A stretch of DNA of 13,619 nucleotides from an uncultured Riemerella sp. (lineage in GTDB: Bacteria; Bacteroidota; Bacteroidia; Flavobacteriales; Weeksellaceae): assembly GCA_938037185.1 (NCBI GenBank), contig CALHQK010000147.1:1-13619 (forward strand), given 5' to 3'. The translations under genes and the position numbers were made by a program. Below are positions 6,263 through 13,443 of the stretch, piece by piece. The notes under the pieces were generated by a model, which had not been told where the DNA came from, searched no databases, and was given only the letters and a program-made list of their open reading frames with translations. How positions within the stretch are numbered: position 1 is the stretch's first letter; the number at the start of each line of letters is the position of its first letter.

Positions 6263-7981
6263 ATGGCTAAATTAGATAGACAAAAATATGCCTCAATGTA
6301 TGGACCAACAGTTGGGGACAAAATTAGACTAGCAGATACAGAATTGTTTGCAGAAATCGAAAGAGACTTCACAGTATATGGAGAAGAAAATAAATTCGGT
6401 GGAGGAAAAACTTTGAGAGATGGTATGGCGCAGTCAGCTACTCACCTTAGAGATGAGGGAGTACTAGACTTAGTAATTACCAACGCAACAATTATCGATT
6501 ACTGGGGAATTGTGAAAGCAGATATCGGTATCAAAGATGGAAAAATCGCTGGTATTGGTAAAGCAGGTAACCCAAATACAATGGATGGTGTAACATCAGG
6601 AATGGTTATCGGAGCATCAACAGAAGCGTTAGGAGGTGAAGGACACATCTTTACAGCTGGAGGTATCGATACACACATCCACTTCATCTGTCCACAACAA
6701 GTAGAAACTGCATTAGCAGGAGGTATTACTACATTCATCGGAGGTGGTACAGGACCAAACCACGGAACATTGGCTACAACTATTGCTCCAGGTGCTTGGA
6801 ACCTAAGAAAAATGTTTGAAGGTTTAGACAGCCTACCAATGAACTTTGGATTGTTCGGTAAAGGTAACTCTTCTTCTGAAGAAGCTCTTGTAGAACAAAT
6901 TGAAGCTGGTGCTCTAGGTCTTAAATTACACGAAGACTGGGGATCTACACCATCTGCTATTGACTCTTGTTTGACAGTTTGTGATCAGTTAGATGTACAA
7001 GCTACAATCCACACAGATACATTGAACGAAGGAGGATTCGTAGAAGATACAATGAGAGCGATCAATGGTAGAACTATCCACACCTTCCACACAGAGGGAG
7101 CAGGAGGTGGACACGCGCCAGACATCATCACAGTGGCATCATATCCGAATGTATTGCCAGCATCAACAAACCCAACTAAGCCGTTCACAGTAAACACAAT
7201 TGATGAGCACTTAGACATGTTGATGGTGTGCCACCACTTGGATAAAAATGTAAAAGAGGATGTATCTTTCGCGGACTCTAGAATTAGAAGAGAAACTATC
7301 GCTGCAGAAGATATCCTTCATGATATGGGAGTATTCTCAATCATGTCATCTGACTCTCAAGCGATGGGTAGACCAGGAGAGGTAATCACAAGAACATTCC
7401 AAACAGCTGACAAGATGAAGAAGCAATTCGGACCATTGCCAGAGGATGAAGGAACAGGAAATGATAACTTCAGAATTAAGAGATATATTTCTAAAGTAAC
7501 TATCAACCCAGCGATTGCACACGGTATCCAAAGATACATTGGATCAATCGAAGTTGGAAAGATGGCGGACTTAGTAATGTGGAGACCAGACATGTTTGCT
7601 ACTAAGCCAGAATTGATCATCAAAGGAGGATTTGTATCTTACTCTAAAATGGGAGATCCAAACGCATCAATCCCAACACCACAGCCAGTATTCTGGAGAC
7701 CAATGTTTGGTAACTACGGTAAAGCAAACACTGAAACTACTGCATTCTTCGTATCTAAAGTATCTTTAGAGAAAGGAATCGTACAGTCTTATGGATTAGG
7801 TAAAAAATTATTACCAGTAATCGGATGTAGATTTATCGGAAAATCAGATATGATCCACAATGATGCAATGCCTAAGATTGAGGTAAATCCACAAACACAC
7901 GAAGTGAAAGTAGATGGTAAACCATGTGTATGTGAGCCAGCTAGCAAACTTCCAATGGGACAATTATACTTCATGTTCTAA
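6263..7981 (+). CDS. ureC: Urease subunit alpha (catalytic)
   Basis: This is the catalytic, di-nickel subunit of urease, an amidohydrolase barrel. It has 572 residues, close to the bacterial norm of about 570. All metal and catalytic residues are present: His138 and His140 in DTHIH, the carbamylated Lys221 in GLKLHEDWG, His250 in IHTDTLNEGGF, His276 in HTFHTEGAGGGHAPD, Asp364 in SSDSQAMGR, and the flap pair Cys323-His324 in MVCHHLD. These match Klebsiella numbering with an offset of four. About 18 of 26 Phe codons are TTC, in contrast with the TTT-rich accessory genes at the right end, which suggests strong expression. A terminator follows 20 bp after the stop, ending the structural operon. 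The enzyme is expected to be active once nickel is loaded. Confidence 0.99.
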   Translation: MAKLDRQKYASMYGPTVGDKIRLADTELFAEIERDFTVYGEENKFGGGKTLRDGMAQSATHLRDEGVLDLVITNATIIDYWGIVKADIGIKDGKIAGIGKAGNPNTMDGVTSGMVIGASTEALGGEGHIFTAGGIDTHIHFICPQQVETALAGGITTFIGGGTGPNHGTLATTIAPGAWNLRKMFEGLDSLPMNFGLFGKGNSSSEEALVEQIEAGALGLKLHEDWGSTPSAIDSCLTVCDQLDVQATIHTDTLNEGGFVEDTMRAINGRTIHTFHTEGAGGGHAPDIITVASYPNVLPASTNPTKPFTVNTIDEHLDMLMVCHHLDKNVKEDVSFADSRIRRETIAAEDILHDMGVFSIMSSDSQAMGRPGEVITRTFQTADKMKKQFGPLPEDEGTGNDNFRIKRYISKVTINPAIAHGIQRYIGSIEVGKMADLVMWRPDMFATKPELIIKGGFVSYSKMGDPNASIPTPQPVFWRPMFGNYGKANTETTAFFVSKVSLEKGIVQSYGLGKKLLPVIGCRFIGKSDMIHNDAMPKIEVNPQTHEVKVDGKPCVCEPASKLPMGQLYFMF

Positions 7982-8001
7982 TAGAATTGAAATTTAGAAA
8001 T

Positions 8002-8036
8002 AAAACCACCTTTTTAATAAAGGTGGTTTTTTGTTG
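8002..8036 (+). terminator. Strong Rho-independent terminator after ureC
   Basis: The 12-bp stem AAAACCACCTTT (8002-8013) pairs with AAAGGTGGTTTT (8019-8030) around TTAAT, followed by TTGTTGTTTTTT. It closes the hypAB-ureABC transcript and separates it from the ureEFGD block. Confidence 0.9.
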
Positions 8037-8076
8037 TTTTTTGTAAAAAAGTAGCAAAAATATTTTTTTATTCGGA

Positions 8077-8352
8077 ATGAGTTCTATAAATTTGTGTTAT
8101 CAAAACGATAAAGATAACACTTTTCGAATTGTTTTTTTAGTAATCTATTATAATTTAGTCGTTGAAGTCAGAGAGAGGCCCAATAAACTTATAATATCAT
8201 TTTTTAGCTTTGTAATATTTTGGTTTTTAGATGGTTATTGGGCTGTTTCTGATTTATTTTATTGGAAAAATAAAAAGGCTGTTATATATCATATAATTAT
8301 GATGCCTTTATCTACTTTTTTTATTGTATTTTTGAACTCGTTTAAATCCTGA
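8077..8352 (+). CDS. Unrecognised AT-rich membrane ORF between ureC and ureE
   Basis: A 91-residue frame I do not recognise. It has a first hydrophobic stretch (about residues 17-30), a central one (IISFFSFVIFWFLDGYW, about 39-55) and a C-terminal one (IIMMPLSTFFIVFLNSF, about 73-89), so it would be a small inner-membrane protein. The start is doubtful: a TAAATTTG element matching the -7 promoter consensus lies inside the frame at 8087-8094, after the ATG at 8077, and there is no good later start before the Met pair near residue 74. It may therefore be a fragment rather than a working gene. It sits between two terminators in the middle of the urease locus, and its stop codon falls in the left arm of the second one. 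It has no known link to urease. Confidence 0.35.
   Translation: MSSINLCYQNDKDNTFRIVFLVIYYNLVVEVRERPNKLIISFFSFVIFWFLDGYWAVSDLFYWKNKKAVIYHIIMMPLSTFFIVFLNSFKS
8087..8094 (+). promoter_or_regulatory. Possible -7 promoter element (TAAATTTG)
   Basis: A match to TAnnTTTG about 320 bp ahead of ureE. No TTG -33 box is seen, only a T-run. If it is used, transcription would begin near 8100, inside the small membrane ORF. Confidence 0.25.
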
Positions 8353-8376
8353 ATGGATGGAAACGGGATTTTTTTT
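8344..8376 (+). terminator. Probable terminator between the small membrane ORF and ureE
   Basis: AAATCCTG (8344-8351) pairs with CGGGATTT (8364-8371), including one G-T pair, around a 12-base loop, and is followed by a T-tract to 8376. It is weaker than the ureC terminator. If efficient, it means ureE needs its own promoter in the 34 bases that follow, and I see no clear one there; partial read-through is the simpler reading. Confidence 0.6.
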
Positions 8377-8410
8377 ATTTTTAAGATATTGATAATTTAA
8401 AAATGAGCCT

Positions 8411-8923
8411 ATGTTAGTGGTTTCTGAGGTAATTCGAAATGCAAAAGGAGAGGATTTATCCTCAAAAGAAGTAGATTTTTTTGATATAGAATGGTTTGAA
8501 TCTACAAGAAAACTTTTGCGTAAAGTCAGTCATAAAGGTGAGGAAGTAGGTTTAAGAATATTGAAAGAAAATCTTAGACTAAAACATCACGATGTGCTAT
8601 GGGAAGATGGAAATAAAATATTGTTAGTCAATGTATTGCCGTCTGATGCAGTGGTGGTTCAGCCGAAGACAATGAGAGAAATGGGAACTATTTGTTTTGA
8701 GATTGGTAATCAGCACATTCCTATTTTTATTGAGAATGATGAGATTATCATCCCTTATGAAGATCCTATTTTTAATTTGCTGAAAAAAGGTGGATATGAG
8801 CCATTCAAGGCACAAAGAATTTTTGAAGATATGCTGAAAGCATCATCTGACCACGAAGCTCCTGCAAAGGATCACAAGATAGACACAGACCAACTTTTTT
8901 CAAAAGTTTTTCCAAGTAAATAA
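8411..8923 (+). CDS. ureE: Urease accessory protein UreE (nickel chaperone)
   Basis: UreE is the dimeric metallochaperone that brings nickel to the UreG-UreF-UreD complex. In this 170-residue protein the N-terminal peptide-binding-like domain holds EEVGLRILKENLRLKHHDVLWED (split over about residues 44-66), and the C-terminal ferredoxin-like domain begins near LPSDAVVVQPKTM. The conserved dimer-interface nickel ligand is His102, in GNQHIPIF (equivalent to Klebsiella His96). The C-terminal tail has only a few histidines (His148 and His155) and no poly-His run, so it should carry nickel but not store it. The start is the first in-frame ATG after an in-frame stop at 8393. It is 37 bp from ureF. 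The family is clear, although sequence conservation in UreE is generally low. Confidence 0.9.
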   Translation: MLVVSEVIRNAKGEDLSSKEVDFFDIEWFESTRKLLRKVSHKGEEVGLRILKENLRLKHHDVLWEDGNKILLVNVLPSDAVVVQPKTMREMGTICFEIGNQHIPIFIENDEIIIPYEDPIFNLLKKGGYEPFKAQRIFEDMLKASSDHEAPAKDHKIDTDQLFSKVFPSK

Positions 8924-8960
8924 AAAGACTAAATTATAATAGATAGAAAACAGAAATAAA

Positions 8961-9656
8961 ATGAAGGTAAATTCACTAATAAGTCTATTACACATTGCGG
9001 ATCCAACTTTGCCGATTGGGGGATACTCTCACTCAAATGGTTTGGAAACCTATGTGCAGAAAGGACTTGTAAACAGTACGGAGACGGCGGCTTTATTTCT
9101 TAATAATATGCTGTCCAGCAGTATATTACATAATGATGCGGCTTATGTGAGATTAGCTTATGAAGCTATGAAAGAAAAAGACAGCTACGAAAGAATAGTT
9201 GTTTTGGATGAGGAATGTAGTGCAATGAAGAGTCCAAGAGAAATTCGTGAGGCGAGCCACAAATTGGGAACGAGATTGCTGAAAATCTTCATTGAAGAAG
9301 GACAAAAGTGCGATTTCTTGACAAAATTTGGGGACTATGTAACTAAAAATATCAGCGTGGGGAACTATCCTGTGGTATATGGTGCATTGTGCTATTTGAT
9401 GGAAATTCCTTTGGAAGAGGCGATTACAGCGTTTTATTTCTCTACAGCTACGGGTATGGTGACTAACGCGGTTAAGTTGGTTCCACTTGGTCAGCTTGAA
9501 GGGCAGAAAATTCTTTTTGAAGTGAAAAGAAATATTCCTTCTTGGGTAGAAAAAACCATGAATTTGGAAGAAGAAAAAATCGGTCTTTCTAATGTAGGAT
9601 TTGATTTGAGATCTATGCAGCACGAGAGATTGTATTCAAGATTGTATATGAGTTAA
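8961..9656 (+). CDS. ureF: Urease accessory protein UreF
   Basis: UreF is an all-helical protein that bridges UreD and UreG and gates GTP-driven nickel insertion. The 231-residue length is typical. The start ISLLHIADPTLPIGGYSHSN (residues 7-26) is the family signature, followed by GLETYVQKGLV. Further hallmarks are SVGNYPVVYGALCYLMEIPLE (131-151, as separate conserved blocks), AVKLVPLGQLEGQKIL (about 170-185) and the C-terminal tail DLRSMQHERLYSRLY, which contacts UreD in known complexes. It lies 37 bp after ureE and 40 bp before ureG in the accessory operon. Confidence 0.96.
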   Translation: MKVNSLISLLHIADPTLPIGGYSHSNGLETYVQKGLVNSTETAALFLNNMLSSSILHNDAAYVRLAYEAMKEKDSYERIVVLDEECSAMKSPREIREASHKLGTRLLKIFIEEGQKCDFLTKFGDYVTKNISVGNYPVVYGALCYLMEIPLEEAITAFYFSTATGMVTNAVKLVPLGQLEGQKILFEVKRNIPSWVEKTMNLEEEKIGLSNVGFDLRSMQHERLYSRLYMS

Positions 9657-9696
9657 GGATTAAAAATATTGAAGTATAACAAAAAATTATAACAAA

Positions 9697-10335
9697 ATGG
9701 CAAATAGAAAATATATTAAAATTGGTGTAGCAGGTCCTGTAGGTGCTGGAAAAACTGCTTTGATAGAGGTTTTATCAAGAAAAATGATGGATGATTATTA
9801 TGTTTGTGTAATCACCAATGATGTTTATACTAACGAGGATGAAAAATTCCTTCAAAAAAACAGTAAATTACCAAAAGATAGAATTGCAGGGGTAGAAACA
9901 GGAGGATGTCCTCATACAGCGATTAGAGAAGATGCGAGTATGAACTTGGAGGCAGTGGATGAAATGGCTGCTAAACACCCGGACATGGAAATTCTTTTCG
10001 TGGAGAGTGGTGGAGATAACCTTTCTGCTACATTTAGCCCAGAATTGGCTGATTTGACAATATTTGTAATCGATGTGGCTGCGGGTGAAAAAATCCCAAG
10101 AAAAGGAGGGCCTGGTATTACAAGATCTGACTTGTTGATGATTAATAAATTTGACTTAGCTCCATTAGTAGGTGCAGATTTAGCAGTAATGGAAAGTGAT
10201 GCGAAGAGAATGAGACAAGGGCGTCCATTTGTATTCACAAACTTGAAAACAGAAGAGGGAGTAGATGCTGTTATCGGATGGATTAAGAAGTATGCTCTTT
10301 TAGAAGATATTGAAGAACCAGCAATTATCAGATAA
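9697..10335 (+). CDS. ureG: Urease accessory GTPase UreG
   Basis: UreG is the SIMIBI GTPase that drives nickel delivery to the urease apoenzyme and is a relative of HypB. In this 212-residue protein the P-loop is GPVGAGKT (residues 13-20), followed by TNDVYTNEDEKFL (40-52). The invariant nickel-binding Cys71-Pro72-His73 lies in GGCPHTAIREDAS. The switch region VESGGDNLSATFSPELAD (102-119) and the base-recognition NKFD (150-153, NKxD) are intact. There is no His-rich N-terminal extension. Its stop is 2 bp before the ureD start, so translation is probably coupled. It works with UreF and UreD as a heteromeric complex. Confidence 0.98.
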   Translation: MANRKYIKIGVAGPVGAGKTALIEVLSRKMMDDYYVCVITNDVYTNEDEKFLQKNSKLPKDRIAGVETGGCPHTAIREDASMNLEAVDEMAAKHPDMEILFVESGGDNLSATFSPELADLTIFVIDVAAGEKIPRKGGPGITRSDLLMINKFDLAPLVGADLAVMESDAKRMRQGRPFVFTNLKTEEGVDAVIGWIKKYALLEDIEEPAIIR

Positions 10336-10337
10336 TT

Positions 10338-11165
10338 ATGAACGGAATAATAGGGGAATACACCAGTAAGATGAGCCTAAGGACTGAGATCCGAGATGGG
10401 TTTCATCACTTGGCGGAAATGTTTTATACCAATCCGTTTGGATTGATGAGATTTGATAAGAGAAGTGCTCATGACCCTTGGTTGAGATACATGATAAGAA
10501 GCTCCACTCCAGGGATTATGGCGGGGGATTTCTACGAAATGTCTTTTAGAGTAGCAAAAGGAACTAATTTAGGTCTTGAAACTCAGGCTTATTCTAGAAT
10601 TCACTCTATGAAACCTGGCGGGTTTGCTAAGCAGACAACTACCATAGATGTAGAGGAAGATGCTATGTTTCAGTATATTCCGCACCCTACTTCACCACAC
10701 AAGGACTCTGTTTATGAAGCGATAAATACCATCAATATTGCTAAAACATCCAGAGTAATCTGGGGAGAGGTAATTACTTGTGGAAGAAAACTTTACGGAG
10801 AAGGAGAAATTTTTGAATTTAAAGAGTTTAAAAACTACACGAGAATATTCCTTGATGGTCATCTTATCTTCAAAGATAGATTGTACATGAAACCAAGCGA
10901 AATGGATCTGACTACAATGGGGCAGTGGGAGGATTTCACTCACCAAGCTACTATCTTTATCTATGACCAGCAGCTGGAAGAAGACCATCTCTTAGAACTT
11001 TTAGAAAAAGCATTAAAAGATGATGAAGGCGTAGAGTACGGTATCACAACTACTGTAGGAGGTGGTATTGTGATAAGAATCGTAGGGCATGGCGGAGAGC
11101 AGCTCTATAACATCGCTAAGCGATTCGAATACAGTATTTTAGATGAAATCATAGAACCGATATAA
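10338..11165 (+). CDS. ureD: Urease accessory protein UreD (UreH)
   Basis: UreD is the scaffold that binds the urease apoprotein and forms the tunnel through which nickel passes from UreG to the active site. It has 275 residues, which is normal. It shows the beta-helix pattern GDFYEMSFRVAKGTNLGLE (residues 63-81), then TQAYSRIHSM, the YIPHPTSPHKDS turn (112-123), and WGEVITCGRKLYGEGE (140-155), the local form of the conserved 'E-x-x-x-x-GR' step. The start ATG is 2 bp after ureG, with no other candidate close by. It is the last gene of the accessory operon and is followed almost at once by a terminator. The gene order E-F-G-D puts it at the end, as is common outside Klebsiella, where ureD comes first. 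Confidence 0.93.
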   Translation: MNGIIGEYTSKMSLRTEIRDGFHHLAEMFYTNPFGLMRFDKRSAHDPWLRYMIRSSTPGIMAGDFYEMSFRVAKGTNLGLETQAYSRIHSMKPGGFAKQTTTIDVEEDAMFQYIPHPTSPHKDSVYEAINTINIAKTSRVIWGEVITCGRKLYGEGEIFEFKEFKNYTRIFLDGHLIFKDRLYMKPSEMDLTTMGQWEDFTHQATIFIYDQQLEEDHLLELLEKALKDDEGVEYGITTTVGGGIVIRIVGHGGEQLYNIAKRFEYSILDEIIEPI

Positions 11166-11170
11166 ATAAT

Positions 11171-11198
11171 AAAAACTCCCAAATTTTGGGAGTTTTTT
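11171..11198 (+). terminator. Rho-independent terminator after ureD
   Basis: The stem AAAACTCCC (11172-11180) pairs with GGGAGTTTT (11188-11196) around AAATTTT, followed by TT and then GTTTTG. It ends the ureEFGD transcript six bases after the ureD stop. Confidence 0.88.
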
Positions 11199-11212
11199 GT
11201 TTTGAAACTTAT

Positions 11213-11220
11213 TATCTTTG
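11213..11220 (+). promoter_or_regulatory. Probable -7 promoter element of the MscS-like gene (TATCTTTG)
   Basis: TATCTTTG matches TAnnTTTG and lies 28 bp before the ATG, just after the ureD terminator. TTTTG-containing sequence sits upstream, but none at the usual 19-21 bp spacing. Confidence 0.45.
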
Positions 11221-11248
11221 CTGTGTAACAATTAATCATCATTAAAAA

Positions 11249-11773
11249 ATGGATAAAATATTAGACAATGTCTTTTTTAATTCGTATCATCGGGAAATAG
11301 TGGCAACTGCTGTGGTGCTGCTTTTTTCTTTATTTATTAGGTTTGTGATTTCTACTTTGGTGGGTAGATTTGGGAAGAAATCAGGATTTTCGAAGCCGAG
11401 AATCAGACTGGTTCTCAAATACATAGATTTTCTGATAAGTATTTTTATAATCCTGACCTTGGTTCCTGTCTGGGGAGTGGAGCGGAAACAAGCGTTTCTG
11501 GTGATTTCTTCTATTTTTACCGTGATAGGCGTGGCGATGTTTGCCCAGTGGTCTATTTTGAGTAATATCACAGCAGGGATTATTATTTTCTTTTCGTTTC
11601 CGTTTAGAATAGGAGATAAAATAAAAATTCTGGACAAAGATGTCCCGATAGAAGCCGAAATAATAGACATAAGGCTGCTGTATACCCTTCTGAAAACTGA
11701 TAATGGAGAGCGAATTTCCTACCCAAATAATCTATTTTTGCAAAAAGGAACGGCTATCGTTAGTAAAAGTTAA
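11249..11773 (+). CDS. Short MscS-type mechanosensitive channel
   Basis: A 174-residue inner-membrane protein with three predicted helices, TM1 (about 17-36), TM2 (56-75) and a pore-lining TM3 (84-117). TM3 reads VIGVAMFAQWSILSNITAGIII, with the small-residue and Gln-Trp-Ser features of MscS, and leads into FPFRIGDKIKI, the start of the beta domain. NGERISYPNNLFLQKG (152-167) is the typical end of that domain. The C-terminal alpha/beta domain of E. coli MscS (286 residues) is absent, and the protein ends soon after the beta domain; short forms like this are common in Flavobacteriia. It probably releases solutes under low osmotic stress. It has its own -7 element, so a link with urease is only positional. 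Confidence 0.85.
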   Translation: MDKILDNVFFNSYHREIVATAVVLLFSLFIRFVISTLVGRFGKKSGFSKPRIRLVLKYIDFLISIFIILTLVPVWGVERKQAFLVISSIFTVIGVAMFAQWSILSNITAGIIIFFSFPFRIGDKIKILDKDVPIEAEIIDIRLLYTLLKTDNGERISYPNNLFLQKGTAIVSKS

Positions 11774-11870
11774 TATCGGGCAATGTTCCAGATTTTTTGC
11801 TATAAAAACGTTTTTTGGATTTAATAAAATTCCTAAACTAAATGTATTTATTCAAAAGAAAAAAATAATC

Positions 11871-12346
11871 ATGATAAAAAAAGGAATACTTTTGTTTATG
11901 TTATTAGCTACTAATATTCTTTTCTCTCAAGAAAAAAAGCTCAATGAATATAAAAAGTTAGTAGATTCTGCAATTTCAATTGCTGCTAATAATTATATGC
12001 TGCACAATTAAGTGAAAATTCTTCTAAAGAAAATAATATTATCTATGTGGTAGATGAAAACTCTAAACCAATAGATTTAGATGGTATAAAATCAGAATTG
12101 TCATTAAAAACAATTGATATCAATAGTAAAAATAACAGAAAAACACTAAAGAAAGGTTTAAAAATATTAAAAGTTCACTCTCTTTTACAAGGAAATAAAA
12201 TCACCATAACAATTATTGATTTCCTCGTAAAATACAAAGGTAAAGAATATCACTATTTTAATGGTGGAGGTTCTTCTGTATTTTTTGAATATTCCTGCCA
12301 AGAAGAAAAATGGGTTTTAACTAAAGTTGAATATATAGGTATTTGA
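11871..12346 (+). pseudogene. Unrecognised exported protein gene broken by one frameshift
   Basis: The first part (ATG 11871) encodes a signal peptide, MIKKGILLFMLLATNILFSQ, then EKKLNEYKKLVDSAISIAANN, and stops at 12009 after YMLHN. The frame one base back is open from 11993 to the stop at 12344 and continues smoothly as AAQLSENSSKENNIIYVVDE, NSKPIDLDGIK and so on to FFEYSCQEEKWVLTKVEYIGI. Joined near 11990-11999 (for example by restoring one A in TATATGCTGC) they make one exported protein of about 157 residues. Neither half alone looks complete: the second has only a GTG at 12047 as a start and no signal peptide. It may be a true pseudogene, a recoded or switching gene, or a sequencing error. 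I do not recognise the family. The 97 bp between the MscS-like gene and this start hold no gene. Confidence 0.6.
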
Positions 12347-12422
12347 GAAAAGCATAAAATATCTTATTTCACACACTTTACCAATACTAAATTACCTAAA
12401 GAGACCATCTAAAAATAATCAG

Positions 12423-12945
12423 ATGAAAAATAAATTTTTATTATCAATGTTATTAATGGGTATATTAGGAGGGATTATTTATTATCATGAAAAAACATAT
12501 AGCCCATTAAACGCAACTGATTTTCAGAAATTATTTCCTAACTATAGAGGAAATGTTGATAAAATATATGGTAAGGATTTTATTGGGTTTAATTTTCATA
12601 ATGAATTATTTGAGTTGTATTTATATAAAATGATGGAAAAATGTTTCCATAAATGAAAATTATCCAAAATTTGAAGAATGGGAGAAAAATGAAATTACAA
12701 ATAAAAAAGAAAATAGTTCTACTTGGAAAAAATGTCCTATGGATATTAAAGAAAAAGAAAAATTTAAAGATGTAATTGATTCAGATGTATTTAAAGAAGA
12801 TATGCATAGTAAAAATTTTAATACCATATTAAATGATTCTAATAATTATTATACATATGTATATATCAATGAATTAGAGTACTATTTCTTCCTTTTCAAT
12901 AAAGATAAAGAGGAATTATATTATATAAGAAAGAAAGGCTGGTAA
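12423..12945 (+). pseudogene. Unrecognised membrane-anchored protein gene broken by one frameshift
   Basis: The first part encodes an N-terminal hydrophobic anchor, MKNKFLLSMLLMGILGGIIYY, then SPLNATDFQKLFPNYRGNVD and up to LFELYLYKM, after which the frame stops at 12654. A second frame is open from 12634 and reads WKNVSINENYPKFEEWEKNE, then KKCPMDIKEKEKFKDVIDSD, ending at 12943 with ELYYIRKKGW. The two frames overlap around ATGATGGAAAAATG (12630-12643), so one base gained in the A-run or two lost would explain the break. Joined they give a secreted or anchored protein of about 174 residues. The downstream half has an ATG at 12739, but the upstream coding continuity argues that this is not a separate gene. 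The family is unknown, and base use is very AT-rich. Confidence 0.6.
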
Positions 12946-13004
12946 GGTTAATAATTTCAAAAACTTTGTTGTTGATAAATAAAATTCTTAATAGTAAATA
13001 GCAC

Positions 13005-13415
13005 ATGATATTTTTAGTGATTTTTGTAGTTTTAATCGTTTTATTATCTATTATATTCAGGTGGGATATTATAGACAAATTAAAAATAGATGGGAATTTA
13101 GCTTATGTTATTTTCGTTTTAGTTTTATTGTGTTTACTTTTCTTGTGTTTACTTTTCTTTTTTATAGGTAACATAAACAATATAATATTTTTTGTAGCAA
13201 TTCTTTATGCATATCCTGAGATGTTAGTAGTGTTTATACTAAATATTACATGGTTAGGCTTGTTAAGTTTCATTATCTTTTCAAAAAAAGCTAATCAAAA
13301 GAAAATAGCAGTAATTCTTTTATTAGTGGTATCTATCGCTATTGGAGTAATGTACTATTTTGAAGAAAATGGTGAAAAAATTGAGCTAAACGAAAAAATT
13401 ATTAATAAAAAATAA
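13005..13415 (+). CDS. Unrecognised four-helix membrane protein
   Basis: A 136-residue protein with about four hydrophobic segments: residues 1-18, 32-55, 60-87 and 101-118, separated by short charged loops (FRWDIIDKLK and FSKKANQKK) and ending in a charged tail, EENGEKIELNEKIINKK. I do not recognise a family. Residues 42-51 are an exact duplicate LCLLF-LCLLF encoded by a 15-bp tandem repeat, which lengthens the second helix. The gene is intact, unlike its two upstream neighbours, and is followed by a bidirectional terminator. The start ATG follows an A-rich stretch. Phe is mostly TTT and Ile mostly ATT or ATA, unlike the urease genes. Confidence 0.6.
   Translation: MIFLVIFVVLIVLLSIIFRWDIIDKLKIDGNLAYVIFVLVLLCLLFLCLLFFFIGNINNIIFFVAILYAYPEMLVVFILNITWLGLLSFIIFSKKANQKKIAVILLLVVSIAIGVMYYFEENGEKIELNEKIINKK
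13128..13157 (+). repeat. 15-bp perfect tandem duplication within a coding region
   Basis: TTGTGTTTACTTTTC occurs twice in direct succession (13128-13142 and 13143-13157). It is in frame and adds five residues (LCLLF) to a transmembrane helix of the four-helix protein. Confidence 0.9.
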
Positions 13416-13437
13416 AACCACCTTTTTAGGTGGTTTT
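13414..13437. terminator. Bidirectional terminator between convergent genes
   Basis: AAAACCACCT (13414-13423) pairs with AGGTGGTTTT (13428-13437) around TTTT. On the plus strand it is followed by GCGTTTTT, and on the minus strand by TTATTTTTT. It sits between the stop of the membrane protein and the stop of the convergent comM-like gene. Confidence 0.85.
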
Positions 13438-13443
13438 GCGTTT

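Noticed and set aside
8403..8417. Four-codon upstream frame (MSLC) overlapping the ureE start
   Set aside because: It is too short to mean much without conservation, and chance ATGs in A/T-rich leaders are common.
11703..11870. In-frame N-terminal extension of the first frameshifted gene, back into the MscS-like gene
   Set aside because: It overlaps the conserved end of the MscS-like gene in another frame and would bury a clean signal peptide that begins at ATG 11871.
13128..13157. CRISPR-like or other array repeat
   Set aside because: There are only two directly abutting copies, no spacers, and the repeat lies in frame in a coding region.
8002..13437. Near-identical terminator cores (AAAACCACC...GGTGGTTTT) at 8002 and 13414, considered as ends of a mobile element
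   Set aside because: Each is a hairpin terminator directly after a gene. They enclose essential urease accessory genes, there is no transposase or target duplication, and such stems are common terminators in this group.
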